Shown: positions 8,683-17,366, numbered from the stretch's first letter. The stretch is DNA of 48,838 nt from Planctomycetia bacterium (GCA_030537455.1 JAUNMR010000008.1:77667-126504), one strand, 5' to 3'. Translations and numbers: made by a program. Notes: a model not told the origin generated them from the letters alone.

Positions 8683-8798
8683 AAAAAAGAAAAGCCCCGC
8701 CCTAGAGCGCCGTTTAAATGATTCCTGCAACAACACTTGCATTCCAAATGGGTGACGACCATTAAATAAGGGAATCGACGGTTCGCTTAGGACGGGGC
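8683..8798 (-). ncRNA. Structured RNA of unknown family with built-in terminator
   Basis: On the minus strand, GCCCCGTCCTA (8788-8798) pairs over 11 bp with TAGGGCGGGGC (8694-8704). The helix then continues through AGCG/CGCT, CCGT/ACGG and GATTCC/GGAATC, separated by small bulges and one internal loop. It encloses two short hairpins: AATGG/CCATT (8747-8763) and TGCAA/TTGCA (8726-8741). The closing stem is directly followed by TTTTCTTTTTT, so the RNA ends as an intrinsic terminator. It lacks the GGAAG apical loop of SRP RNA and does not read as 6S, RNase P or a riboswitch I know. It ends about 200 bases before the start codon of the AMMECR1-MEMO1 gene. Confidence 0.6.
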
Positions 8799-8801
8799 GG
8801 C

Positions 8802-9330
8802 GCGCGTTGACGACGCGTCATGCGTCGCTATGCCCATACCTAATTTTGTCCATACCTACGAACGACGAAGCATTCGCGAGGAACGTTCAACGCTAATAAT
8901 AAACCTTGCCAGTCTTAAACTTCAAATGTCTCAACTGAAAATCGAACGCTATATCTTAACAGATTACGCAACGATTTCAAGGAGTCGCTATGATTTTTCA
9001 AGGTTATCACGACTAGGCGCGTCAGCCAAGTAGGAAGCGCTGACCTAGTATATTTCGCATAACCTCGACGTCGCGCACAACGAAACCAACCGTTACAAAG
9101 TTCACAAAAGCCATAACGTTGCTTTCCGTTAAATGCATTATCATTATAATCGAGCGATTTTTTTCGTCAAATAAAAAATCTGTAAAAACCCAAAAAGAAT
9201 GAGTTTTTCTTCAACAGACCAAGCAGAACTATATCTTTAAACGTCAAGGATTAGAGCAAGTAGATAAAATACAAAAAGTCGACAAGATAGGGAATTCCCT
9301 TAAAAGTTGAAGAACCCACTAACGCCCCCC
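8802..9330. other. Long intergenic region, no gene seen
   Basis: This stretch is AT-rich (especially 9120-9330), has only short non-conserved frames, and holds no tRNA. It separates a divergent pair: the minus-strand structured RNA and the plus-strand ribosomal cluster. Apart from the possible promoter just downstream I see nothing. Confidence 0.5.
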
Positions 9331-9358
9331 TTGTGGAATGGGTTGTTTATGCGATAAT
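9331..9358 (+). promoter_or_regulatory. Possible promoter of rplY cluster
   Basis: TTGTGG, 16 bases, then GATAAT. It lies about 100 bases before the rplY start codon. The match is moderate and the call rests on position as much as on sequence. Confidence 0.3.
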
Positions 9359-9460
9359 GACGTACTAAAATATGAACAAAAGAGAGTCGCTTGGAGTATG
9401 AGAGGCGCCGTGTCTCTCTATGGCGAGCGACATAACTTTTTCCGTCAGAGGAAATATTTA

Positions 9461-10087
9461 ATGGTCGAACTTTTAACATTAAACGTCGAAAGTCGCGAAA
9501 CCGTCGGCAAGCGCCGAAATCGTCGTCTTCGTGAAAGCGGCAAAACCCCGGCTGTGCTCTATGGTCACAAGCAGGACGTCTTGAATTTGCAAGTTGCCAC
9601 TGACGCGGTCGAAGCCGCTCTGCGTCACGGCAGTCGCTTTGTCCAACTCCGTGGCGCCGTCTCCGAACGCGCCTTCATTAAGGAAGTACAATGGAACGTT
9701 TGGGGCGACGTGATTCTGCACGTTGACTTCACACGCGTGAGCGAACACGAACACGTTCAACTTTCCGTCCCGCTCGTGCTACGTGGCGAAGCGCTCGGCG
9801 TCAAAGACGGCGGCGTTGTCAAGCAACACCTGCACATGGTCGAAATCGAGACTGAACCAACCTCCGCGCCGGAAAATCTTCCGGTCAATATCAACGACTT
9901 GGCGTTCAATCAAGCGATTCGTATCGCCGACCTTTCCGTTCCGGAAGGCGTCAAGATCCTCGCCGATCCTGATACGGTGGTCGTTGAATGCGTCGAGCAA
10001 CAAGAGGTTGTCGAAACCGAAGAAGACGAAGCCGGCGAAAACGAACCGGAAGTCATCGGTCGTAAAAAGGAAGAAGACGCCGAATAA
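9461..10087 (+). CDS. rplY: 50S ribosomal protein L25/Ctc family
   Basis: A 208-aa L25 of the long (Ctc/TL5) type, which binds 5S rRNA in the large subunit. The N-terminal L25 domain carries the KRRNRRLRESGKTPAVLYG pattern. The C-terminal beta domain (about residues 95-185) has VKDGGVVKQHLH and the LPVNINDLAFNQAIRIADL segment. An acidic tail of about 25 residues ends the protein. The start is set at ATG 9461, preceded by AGAGGAAA; the 41-codon extension upstream has no family similarity. It opens the cluster rplY-pth-rpsF-ssb-rplI. Confidence 0.95.
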   Translation: MVELLTLNVESRETVGKRRNRRLRESGKTPAVLYGHKQDVLNLQVATDAVEAALRHGSRFVQLRGAVSERAFIKEVQWNVWGDVILHVDFTRVSEHEHVQLSVPLVLRGEALGVKDGGVVKQHLHMVEIETEPTSAPENLPVNINDLAFNQAIRIADLSVPEGVKILADPDTVVVECVEQQEVVETEEDEAGENEPEVIGRKKEEDAE

Positions 10088-10251
10088 CGCGTCTAACGCC
10101 ACGACGCGTTTGCGTCCAGTTCTACGAACGGCTTGCTCACTTTCCTACGCGTCTGTGGCGCTAACGTTCGATCATTTCAGTTCGGGTGTAAACTATGTTC
10201 AAAGCGTTACTTAACTATTTAAACGTTTTCAACAATAACCCGAAAAGTTCA

Positions 10252-10836
10252 ATGAAGCCGGACAAAATTATTGTCGGTCTGGGTAATCCGGGCGCTAAAT
10301 ATCGCAATACGCGACATAACGTAGGCTATATGGTTCTGGCGGAATTAGCCGCGCGACACGCAGTCGGCAAACCTCGAAGCCAATTCCAAGCCGACGTCCT
10401 CGACGCGCAAATCGCTGGACAAAACGTTATGCTACTGTGCCCCACGACCTTTATGAATCGTAGCGGTTCCGCTGTGGCTGAGGTCGTTAGGTTTTACAAA
10501 CTGCCCCTGGAAAACATTTGTGTCGTTTGCGACGACATCGATCGCCCACTGGCCAAATTGCGTATGCGCGCTAATGGCTCTTGTGGCGGTCAAAACGGTC
10601 TACGCGATATTATCGCTAAACTTGGATCACAAGATTTCCCTCGATTTCGTATCGGCGTCGATCGTCCGCAAAGCAAAGAGGACGTAAGCGCCTATATTCT
10701 TCAGTCGTTCCGACCTGAGGAAAAAGAGGAAATCAATTTTGCAATTCAAGAAGCGGCCGACGCTATGGAGCTTTGGGTAAAAAACGGTCCAAACGCTGTA
10801 ATGGATCGATATAACCGAAGCGACAAGAGCAAATAA
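10252..10836 (+). CDS. pth: Peptidyl-tRNA hydrolase
   Basis: A 194-aa Pth, which cleaves the ester bond of peptidyl-tRNAs released from ribosomes. The N-terminus IIVGLGNPG is typical, followed by NTRHNVGYM with the catalytic His, LLCPTTFMNRSG, and VVCDDIDRPLAKLRMR with the catalytic Asp. Standard Pth has a His before Asp-Glu in that last motif (VVHDE); here it is VCDD. The family normally starts a few residues before VGLGNPG, which favours ATG 10252; an in-frame ATG at 10195 would add 19 residues, and neither site has a strong ribosome binding site. Confidence 0.94.
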   Translation: MKPDKIIVGLGNPGAKYRNTRHNVGYMVLAELAARHAVGKPRSQFQADVLDAQIAGQNVMLLCPTTFMNRSGSAVAEVVRFYKLPLENICVVCDDIDRPLAKLRMRANGSCGGQNGLRDIIAKLGSQDFPRFRIGVDRPQSKEDVSAYILQSFRPEEKEEINFAIQEAADAMELWVKNGPNAVMDRYNRSDKSK

Positions 10837-11065
10837 CGCGTACCATTCCCAATGGATCGACTCATTCGTCTTCATTTCGTTATTCTTTGACGGCGTTATT
10901 CGTCGTTAATTACAGAGTACAATTGCCGATTGTGTAATTCCACGGTTAGCGTTCGAAATTAACGTCTGCCACACTGGACGCGCAAAATATCGGCTTCACT
11001 CGTCACCAAACGACGAGCGTGGCTTTGAGCCTCGGTTAAAGTCACGTACAATTAGGAGTATAGCA

Positions 11066-11461
11066 TTGAAACAGATTAATGTTTACGAAGGCTTGTTCAT
11101 TTTTGACTCAGCCTCTTATGCCAATAATCCGGACGGCGTTTCCGGACAAATCGCGAAGACGATCGAAGATCACGACGGCGTCGTTAGGGTTTCTCGCCTC
11201 TACAAAGAAGGCAAACTCGCCTATCCGATCAAGAAACAGAAGACCGGCGTCTACTGGCTCGTCTACTTCCGTATGCCCACGGATCAACTCTTGGATTTCA
11301 ACCGTCAGATCCAACTCAATAACAACGTTCTGCGCCACCTGGTCATTAAGATCGATCCGCGTCTGGAAGAAGCGCTCGTTAATAACGCGCAGGTCGGTCC
11401 GACCGTTGCGGAAGAACAGTCGACTGAAAAACCACAGGTCGCTGTCGACGACGTCTTCTAA
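11066..11461 (+). CDS. rpsF: 30S ribosomal protein S6
   Basis: A 131-aa S6. It begins at TTG 11066, with TTAGGAGTA placed 7 bases upstream; no ATG in frame fits. The fold is visible from YEGLFIFDS, through VVRVSRLYKEGKLAYPIKKQKTGVYWLVYFRM, to NNNVLRHLVIKID. A short acidic/polar tail of about 25 residues follows. It binds 16S rRNA, normally with S18, whose gene is not in this cluster. Confidence 0.96.
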   Translation: MKQINVYEGLFIFDSASYANNPDGVSGQIAKTIEDHDGVVRVSRLYKEGKLAYPIKKQKTGVYWLVYFRMPTDQLLDFNRQIQLNNNVLRHLVIKIDPRLEEALVNNAQVGPTVAEEQSTEKPQVAVDDVF

Positions 11462-11613
11462 TGACTGATACGCTTTGCGTATGCGAGTCTTTCACGCGTT
11501 TTGAGTTTTCATCGCGAGCGCTCGCAACTGTGCGACTTAGGCGCTGGCGCTTATTTACACGACCGATTGATGCGTCGTTGCCCAAAGACCTTTAGAATTA
11601 TAAGGAAGAACGT

Positions 11614-12138
11614 ATGGCTAGTTTCAACAAAGTCATTTTAGTCGGCAACCTCACGCGTGATCCCGAGTTGCGCTCCTTCGCCAGCGGTTCCGTCGTCTGT
11701 GTCGTCGGGCTGGCCGTAAACGAAAGGCGCAAGGATCAGAACGGAGCGTGGGTCGAAGAGGCGCACTTCTTCGACGTCGACGTCTGGAACAGGAACGCTG
11801 AAATTCTCAAAGAATACTGCAAAAAAGGCTCCTGCATTCTCGTGGAAGGTAAATTACGCCAAGATACCTGGGAACAAGACGGTCAGAAACGCTCAAAAGT
11901 CAAGGTTTTTGCTGAGCGTATCGTTCTGCTCGGAGGTCGTGGCGACGGCGGTAATTCCTCTGAACAAGGTCGTGGCGGTTATGCGCAACGACGATCGCAA
12001 GGCGGCTCGCAAGGTTCGGAACAATCTTTCGGCGGCGGTTACTCCAGTGGACCGACAGACGCCGATTACATCGGTCCGGGCGCCTCGCCGCGTGACTCCG
12101 GATTCACACCCGATCCCGGCGACGATATCCCCTTCTGA
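11614..12138 (+). CDS. ssb: Single-stranded DNA-binding protein
   Basis: A 174-aa SSB. The OB fold spans about residues 1-108 (NKVILVGNLTRDPELR, then EEAHFFDVDVWN, then GSCILVEGKL). A Gly/Ser/Gln-rich disordered linker follows, and the acidic protein-interaction tip DDIPF is intact at the C-terminus. Start ATG 11614 has AAGGAAG upstream. It lies between rpsF and rplI, where many bacteria also carry rpsR. Confidence 0.97.
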   Translation: MASFNKVILVGNLTRDPELRSFASGSVVCVVGLAVNERRKDQNGAWVEEAHFFDVDVWNRNAEILKEYCKKGSCILVEGKLRQDTWEQDGQKRSKVKVFAERIVLLGGRGDGGNSSEQGRGGYAQRRSQGGSQGSEQSFGGGYSSGPTDADYIGPGASPRDSGFTPDPGDDIPF

Positions 12139-12207
12139 CGCATACGCAAAACTCAATAAGTCAAGTCTATCGTACATCACCGATTATATAGAAATAGGTT
12201 CATAACG

Positions 12208-12762
12208 ATGCAAGTTAGAAATAAACGCGCCCGTAACGCTTATAGAACGGGCAAACGCCTCCCCAAGGGACCCAACGGCGGTATTCAACTCATGCTTATC
12301 CAGACGATTCCGTCCCTCGGAAAAGCTGGCGATATTGTTGAAGTCAAGCCCGGATACGCCAGAAACTACCTGATTCCCCAAGGTTTGGCCGCTATCGCCA
12401 CTAACGAAGTGCGCGAACAACTCGCCGCTTATCAGGCTGAACAAGCTAAACTACGCCAGCAAAAGATCGAAGATCTCCAAAAGCTCGCCGCTCAAATTAA
12501 AGGCGTGCAACTTCAAATCGAAGCGAAAGCTCACCAAGAAGCCAGCCCGGATAATCCCGAAGCGACCGTCTACTACCTCTACGGCTCCATTGGTCCGAAA
12601 GAGATCGTCGACGCCCTCGCCGCTCAGAGTATCAAGATTGACGTTGAAAACGTGCGTATGCCCGGCGCTATTAAAGAAGCGAACGCTGCTTACGAGATCG
12701 ATATCAATCTCGGTCACGACGTCCTCACTACGTTGCAACTGTCTGTCATTGCGCAAGCCTAA
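12208..12762 (+). CDS. rplI: 50S ribosomal protein L9 with N-terminal extension
   Basis: A 184-aa L9. The canonical N-domain starts at MLIQTIPSLGKAGDIVEVKPGYARNYLIPQGLA. It is preceded by about 28 basic residues including RLPKGPNGGIQ, an extension I associate with planctomycete L9. A long connecting helix (EQAKLRQQKIEDLQKLAAQIK) leads to the C-domain with YYLYGSIGPKEIVDAL. The extension could be an artefact of choosing ATG 12208 over the internal ATG, but its conserved-looking basic motif argues that it is translated. A strong terminator follows. Confidence 0.95.
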   Translation: MQVRNKRARNAYRTGKRLPKGPNGGIQLMLIQTIPSLGKAGDIVEVKPGYARNYLIPQGLAAIATNEVREQLAAYQAEQAKLRQQKIEDLQKLAAQIKGVQLQIEAKAHQEASPDNPEATVYYLYGSIGPKEIVDALAAQSIKIDVENVRMPGAIKEANAAYEIDINLGHDVLTTLQLSVIAQA

Positions 12763-12807
12763 GTTCATTCGCTGTGCCTCAACGGCAACGGTCTGTTAAA
12801 TAAGAAG

Positions 12808-12846
12808 TGGAGCGTAACCTTCAGTAAAGTTACGCTCCATTTTTTT
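12808..12846 (+). terminator. Intrinsic terminator after rplI
   Basis: TGGAGCGTAAC and GTTACGCTCCA form a perfect 11-bp stem with a 10-base loop, followed by seven T residues. It ends the rplY-rplI cluster; the next gene is convergent. Confidence 0.95.
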
Positions 12847-12975
12847 GACCCAACGATTAGATTGAACGATTATTTCTTTACTCGAATGCTGTTCCGCAGA
12901 ACGAACCTCTGATATAGAACGTCTGGCGACGTCCGTGTCTAGAAGAACGTCTACCAGGCTAATACGTTGTCGCTT

Positions 12976-13956
12976 CTACTCTTGAATCAATTCCACGCCG
13001 TCCATAAGGTCGACGCCATTGAAGAAATTCTTGAACTTACGCACATTCTGCGCCGGAGTATATTTACGACTCAACGCCTCTTCGAACTCGATCGTTACAA
13101 AGCCGCTATAGTCAATATCGTCAAGGGTTTGGCGAATTAGCGCCCAGTCGTTGGAGCCCAGACCAACGGGAACAAATCGACCGGAGTTATGGTCGTTCGG
13201 ATCGATGAGATAATCCTTAAAGTGGAGTTTGACAATCGAATTCTTACCGAGCGCACGCAACCAATCTTGGGTCGGCGCGTATTTCACATGATTGCCAAGG
13301 TCAAAGTAGGACTTCACCCACGGCGTCTGGAAAGAGTGAATAAACGCCGCGTAGAGTTCCGGTGCACACCAAAGATTATTCCACACGTTCTCCAGACCAA
13401 TACGTATGCCCTCATAAGCGGCGACCGCGGCCACTTCCGGAACGTAACGCTGAGCGCAACGCGTCGCGTTATTTTGCGCCTCGATATAGCTGGCAAAGGG
13501 CGCGTTATCGCCGTCGACCACCTCAGAGACCATGCAGGTGGTTGGGTCGAATTTAATACGGAAATCGTGCGGTTTAATCGCCGGCGCGTCTACACGACCG
13601 GGCACGCACAAACAGGACGACGCGCCGTAGGCGCTGGCGATTCTCAGCGCGTGTTTAAGCGCTTTAATATCCTCCTCCACCCGGCTGGGATGATTAAACA
13701 TTGCGCTACGCATGACCGAGTGAATCTTAATGCCATTGGCCTGACAGATATTACGCGCTTCACGCGCTTGTGCCACGTCAATTTGCGTCGCAGTCGACTC
13801 GACGCCTTCCACGCCGGCGGCGGCGAGCGCTTCAATTTCTTCCGCCTTGATTTCGCCAACGATCACGGCGTTGTGTAATTCAGTGTGGTACTTTCCTTTA
13901 GATTCATCGGCATAAGCGCTCGATGACGTTGACAGTACAAAGTTATGAGAAGACAT
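12976..13956 (-). CDS. Sugar phosphate isomerase/epimerase (TIM barrel), cytoplasmic paralogue
   Basis: A 326-aa xylose-isomerase-like TIM-barrel protein (AP endonuclease 2 superfamily). Likely metal-site residues sit in IGLENVWN (Glu), YFDLGNHVKYA (Asp/His), KLHFKD (His) and FVTIEFEE (Glu). There is no signal peptide. ATG 13956 has GAAGGAAG upstream. It is clearly homologous over its full length to the next gene upstream (14055-15071), sharing HSVMR, AAYEG-IGLENVWN-LWC-P, DLGNHVKYA-T-DWL and FKNFFNGV. A terminator between the two means it probably has its own promoter. The substrate is unknown; many planctomycete relatives are simply annotated as sugar epimerases. Confidence 0.82.
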   Translation of the reverse strand: MSSHNFVLSTSSSAYADESKGKYHTELHNAVIVGEIKAEEIEALAAAGVEGVESTATQIDVAQAREARNICQANGIKIHSVMRSAMFNHPSRVEEDIKALKHALRIASAYGASSCLCVPGRVDAPAIKPHDFRIKFDPTTCMVSEVVDGDNAPFASYIEAQNNATRCAQRYVPEVAAVAAYEGIRIGLENVWNNLWCAPELYAAFIHSFQTPWVKSYFDLGNHVKYAPTQDWLRALGKNSIVKLHFKDYLIDPNDHNSGRFVPVGLGSNDWALIRQTLDDIDYSGFVTIEFEEALSRKYTPAQNVRKFKNFFNGVDLMDGVELIQE

Positions 13957-13983
13957 TGGTTCTTCCTTCTTTCTTCACATCAC

Positions 13984-14021
13984 AAAAAGAGCGCGCGTTA
14001 GCTCACCGCAGAACGCGCGCT
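13984..14021 (-). terminator. Intrinsic terminator between the paralogous isomerases
   Basis: On the minus strand AGCGCGCGTT and AACGCGCGCT form a perfect 10-bp GC-rich stem with a 12-base loop, followed by CTTTTTG. It would end transcription of the upstream paralogue before the 12976-13956 gene. Confidence 0.85.
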
Positions 14022-14054
14022 ACGTTCGTTTACGCAAAGGGAGCAAGTTGAAAC

Positions 14055-15071
14055 TTACTCAACGCCGTTGAGCACAGGAACGCCATTAAAGAAGTTCTTG
14101 AAGATTTGAACGTGCTGTTCGTCGGTGTATCCACCGCTTTCGAGCGTGACGAAGCCGTTATAGCCGATCTGTTCAATCGTATCGCGCACGGACTTCCAGT
14201 CGATGAAACCTTTGCCAATCGGAACGAATTCGCCGCCGGACGGCTTGTCTTTGTCAAAAAGGAAGTCTTTGATATGCAACTTAGTGATCGTGGCGCCGCC
14301 GCCAGCGAGAAGCCAGTCTTCGGTACGAGCGTACTTCACGTGATTGCCCAGGTCGAAGTATTCCTTGACCCACACGCTACCGATCGATCTAACGAAGTCG
14401 GAATAGAACTGAGGAGTGCACCACAGACCATTCCACACGTTTTCCAAACCGATCGTGACGCCTTCGTACGCCGCAACGGGAATGAGCTCTTCCATGCAAC
14501 GATAGGTCACTTCCGTGGCGATGTTTTGCTGCTTGATGTACTCTTGGTATGGCTCGTTGTCCCCCTCGCAGACCTTAGAGACCAAGAGGGTCTCAGGATC
14601 ATATTCAATTTGGAAGTCCCAAGGCGCCGGTGCGGCTACGCCGGTACGACAGGGCACCAGAAGGATCGTGGAGGCGCCGTAAGCGGCAGCGGCGCGTAAC
14701 GCGCGTTTGACAGATTCTATGTCAGCGACGACGCTATCGGGTTGATTAAAATTCGTCCACGCGCGCATGACAGAGTGAATCTTGACGTTATTGGCTTCGG
14801 CAATTTTGCGAGCTTCGCGCGCTTTGTCGACGTCGATATCCCACACGGTCGTTTCAACGCCGTCTGCGCCAATTTCCGCAATGTGAGCCATCTGGTCATC
14901 GTTGATTGCGCCGACAATAAACCCGATTTTCAGTTGCGTTTTATACGACGGAGTCGCTTCTTCCGCACGGAGTTTCCCGGTCATTGTGGACATGCCGGAA
15001 GTTAACGCAGCGGCGCCTACCGTAAAAGCAGAGGCGCGCATAAAATCTCGACGTGTTAATTGATTGAGCAT
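14055..15071 (-). CDS. Tat-exported sugar phosphate isomerase/epimerase-like protein
   Basis: A 338-aa TIM-barrel protein of the same family as its downstream neighbour, but with a twin-arginine leader: TRRDFMRAS, then a hydrophobic stretch (FTVGAAALTSGM), with cleavage around residues 30-36. The active-site motifs are kept (IGLENVWN, YFDLGNHVKYA, KLHIKD, FVTLESGG). Export by Tat implies folding, perhaps with its metal, before leaving the cytoplasm. The pair therefore looks like a duplication in which one copy works inside and one outside the membrane. ATG 15071 has AAAGG upstream. Confidence 0.85.
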   Translation of the reverse strand: MLNQLTRRDFMRASAFTVGAAALTSGMSTMTGKLRAEEATPSYKTQLKIGFIVGAINDDQMAHIAEIGADGVETTVWDIDVDKAREARKIAEANNVKIHSVMRAWTNFNQPDSVVADIESVKRALRAAAAYGASTILLVPCRTGVAAPAPWDFQIEYDPETLLVSKVCEGDNEPYQEYIKQQNIATEVTYRCMEELIPVAAYEGVTIGLENVWNGLWCTPQFYSDFVRSIGSVWVKEYFDLGNHVKYARTEDWLLAGGGATITKLHIKDFLFDKDKPSGGEFVPIGKGFIDWKSVRDTIEQIGYNGFVTLESGGYTDEQHVQIFKNFFNGVPVLNGVE

Positions 15072-15260
15072 AAATAAAACCTTTCAGGTAGCGCGCTCGA
15101 CGTCATACGCCCAGGCGTCAAACGACAAAGCGCTGTTAATCTCGAACTAAAGCCTTCACGTGTCATTTCTAGCGTTCAAAGCCAGAAGATACTTCGATTA
15201 TAGTCGGCGCCTGCGGCGTTTTCAAGGAAAAACCTTGAACGTCCTTGGAAATAACGTCTA

Positions 15261-16214
15261 CTAATGCGCGGCGACCTGACCTTTGGCACGCCAGCGATAG
15301 AAATGATTCACAACGGCGTCCTCGCGAATATCAGAACCATGCGAACCGCCCTTTGCGCCCGGGGGCATGTGAGAACCGTGGTCGGTACAAAACACGACCA
15401 AGCGGTCGTAATCGTTCCAGTACGTATCCGTCGCATCAACAACATTTAGCCATCTATCAATCACCGCGTGTCGCGCGTCGTCAGCCTCTTGACCAACAAC
15501 GCCATACTTATGCATTATGGTATCGTATTCGCAGTCGTGTACGACGATCACGTCGTAATCGCTCTTCTCCAAAAGCTCTAAAGACTTTTCATAAGCCTCT
15601 TTGTCCGTGGGGAAATCATAGTAGTCAATATCGCGCTCGCGGAAAATCGTGATAACGCTGTTGCCTTTCTGGGAGACGATAGCAATTTTCTTCCCGGCTT
15701 CCAGTAGCACGTCGAAGAGAGTTTCCACTTTAACCACAGGCTTTTCATAGACTTTAATCCCGTGCACTTCTGGACCGGCGCCACAGAAGATCGTTGCAAA
15801 GCACACCGGGGTTACGGTCGTCATGACGTTCGTACATAGAACCCTCTCATTGGCTTCTTTCAAAAAGCCCTTGAAGTCATCGGGATAATTCTGCATGAGA
15901 ACGTCGCCAAAGCAGTCTCCACAGTAGATAAAGAGCTTCTGCACGGGTCTTTTTTCCAACGCATCACGCGCAGATTTAACGACCGAGTCGATCTGATTGG
16001 CCGTTGCCGTTTTGGGAGTACGAACCTGCGCCAGAGCGCACACCGTCGGGGTAAGATCGGCAATGGAATGGTCGACGCCGTACTTCGCCTTCATTCTTTC
16101 GATTTCGTTAACTTGTGCGCCAGGCTCCTCTGCAAAAGTAAGCAACGACGTCAAGGGAAATACCAACGCTACGGCTGTAAATGCCGCCAAACAAATAATA
16201 AACCGTATCCTCAT
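15261..16214 (-). CDS. Secreted alkaline-phosphatase-superfamily hydrolase
   Basis: A 317-aa exported protein related to the type I phosphodiesterase/alkaline phosphatase superfamily. ATG 16214 is chosen because GGGAGC lies 5-6 bases upstream and because it starts a signal peptide (MRIRFIICLAAFTAVALVFP). The probable nucleophile lies in MTTVTPVCFATIFCG, which precedes a characteristic HGIKVYE. Likely metal ligands are in VVHDCEYD (Asp/His), FCTDHGSH (Asp-His) and the later GSHG. It is short compared with phosphodiesterases of 400-500 aa, so a minimal core is present. The substrate is unknown. It lies beside the two sugar isomerase-like genes on the same strand. Confidence 0.75.
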   Translation of the reverse strand: MRIRFIICLAAFTAVALVFPLTSLLTFAEEPGAQVNEIERMKAKYGVDHSIADLTPTVCALAQVRTPKTATANQIDSVVKSARDALEKRPVQKLFIYCGDCFGDVLMQNYPDDFKGFLKEANERVLCTNVMTTVTPVCFATIFCGAGPEVHGIKVYEKPVVKVETLFDVLLEAGKKIAIVSQKGNSVITIFRERDIDYYDFPTDKEAYEKSLELLEKSDYDVIVVHDCEYDTIMHKYGVVGQEADDARHAVIDRWLNVVDATDTYWNDYDRLVVFCTDHGSHMPPGAKGGSHGSDIREDAVVNHFYRWRAKGQVAAH

Positions 16215-16307
16215 TTCAAGCTCCCAATAGTTGCTAGGGAATGAACATGTGTATAATGGAATATCCGACAAGAGGTTAGATAATGTCCAATTGACATGAC
16301 TCGCGCC

Positions 16308-17366
16308 TCAACGATAGTCGACGTCGCCGATGGTCGGCAGATCGTCAAGGCTTTTTAAGTTGAAAAGTTGCAAAAATCTTTCCGTTGTACGATAGACGCT
16401 TGTTTTTTTCTTCTCGAGTACGACGCGCTCCTGTATGATCAGATCGCGTTTAACAAGTTGTGTCAAAACGTTAGTTGCATTTGGTCGCAGTTCGAGGATT
16501 TCCTCCACCGCCACGGGCTGGCGATACGCGACAATCGACAAAACGTCAATGGCAGATTGCGACAACTTGAACTCTTTTGTCTTGCCGGAAAAGCGAGCCA
16601 AGACGTCGTTAAATTCCGCGCGCAAAACAAGTCGATAACCGTCGCCGTCGCGAACGATTTTATAGGGGGAGCCATCGCGATAATAGCGTTCATTGAGGTC
16701 GGCAAGCGCTTCTATCGCCTCGAGTTCAGAAACGTTGCGCATAAGTTCGCACGCACGTTTGAGAGACAACGGCGTGTTGTCTTTATCCCCAACAAAGAGC
16801 ATCGCCTCTAAAATACTCTCCGGTCGCACCAGCGCTTTTGGGCGCGCGAAGTCGCACCGTGAGCGGTCGGCGTCAGAGGCGCACGATCCCTTGGAGGCGC
16901 GACTGGGTTTCGCGGAAACGCCTGTGGCAAAGTCGTCCTCGCTCATACGTGGCGCTTCGTACTTCTCCCCGGCCTGAAAAAGGAAATCTGCGTCGTTCTG
17001 TAAGATAACCTCGTCCAGCGCTTCTCGACGTTCCAGTTCTAAGTCGCGTTGGATACGCTCCGACTCCGACAATTCCAGTTCCGGCGCTGACTCTGCCGAC
17101 TCGACCTCCTCGTCGTCGGTTTCAAAAAGCGAACGCAAGCCGACGGCAAATTGTTCTGTTGAAGCGGAGGAATCGACGCTACGCGCAAAACTCTTGGCGA
17201 AAAAATCGTCTTCGACCTCGTCCTGGTCATTACCACTGGCTAAATCCTGCCGCTGACCGGAGATATCGGACGCAGACGTCTCGACCTCTGGAGCGGACGC
17301 AGAAGGAGCGCTCGTAGCGTCTTGTTCTGGCGTGACTTGTGCGTCCTTGTCGGCTGCTGAGTTCAT
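16308..17366 (-). CDS. scpB: Segregation and condensation protein B with acidic N-terminal extension
   Basis: A 352-aa protein whose C-terminal half (about residues 180-350) is ScpB, the winged-helix partner of the SMC-ScpA chromosome-organising complex. It starts with PESILEAMLFVGD and continues through LSQSAIDVLSIVAYRQPVAVEEI, NVLTQLVKRDLI and a final TERFLQLFNLKSLDDLP. The first 175 residues are rich in Glu, Asp, Ser and Ala, look disordered and are not part of the usual 180-200-aa ScpB. ScpA is not adjacent, whereas it often is in other bacteria. ATG 17366 has TAGGAT upstream. Confidence 0.92.
   Translation of the reverse strand: MNSAADKDAQVTPEQDATSAPSASAPEVETSASDISGQRQDLASGNDQDEVEDDFFAKSFARSVDSSASTEQFAVGLRSLFETDDEEVESAESAPELELSESERIQRDLELERREALDEVILQNDADFLFQAGEKYEAPRMSEDDFATGVSAKPSRASKGSCASDADRSRCDFARPKALVRPESILEAMLFVGDKDNTPLSLKRACELMRNVSELEAIEALADLNERYYRDGSPYKIVRDGDGYRLVLRAEFNDVLARFSGKTKEFKLSQSAIDVLSIVAYRQPVAVEEILELRPNATNVLTQLVKRDLIIQERVVLEKKKTSVYRTTERFLQLFNLKSLDDLPTIGDVDYR

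Noticed and set aside
8694..8798. SRP (4.5S) RNA
   Set aside because: The size and rod-like fold fit, but the GGAAG-type apical loop and the AGCAGCC segment that bind Ffh are absent.
9338..9460. 41-codon N-terminal extension of L25
   Set aside because: It has no similarity to the family, whereas ATG 9461 has AGAGGAAA at proper spacing.
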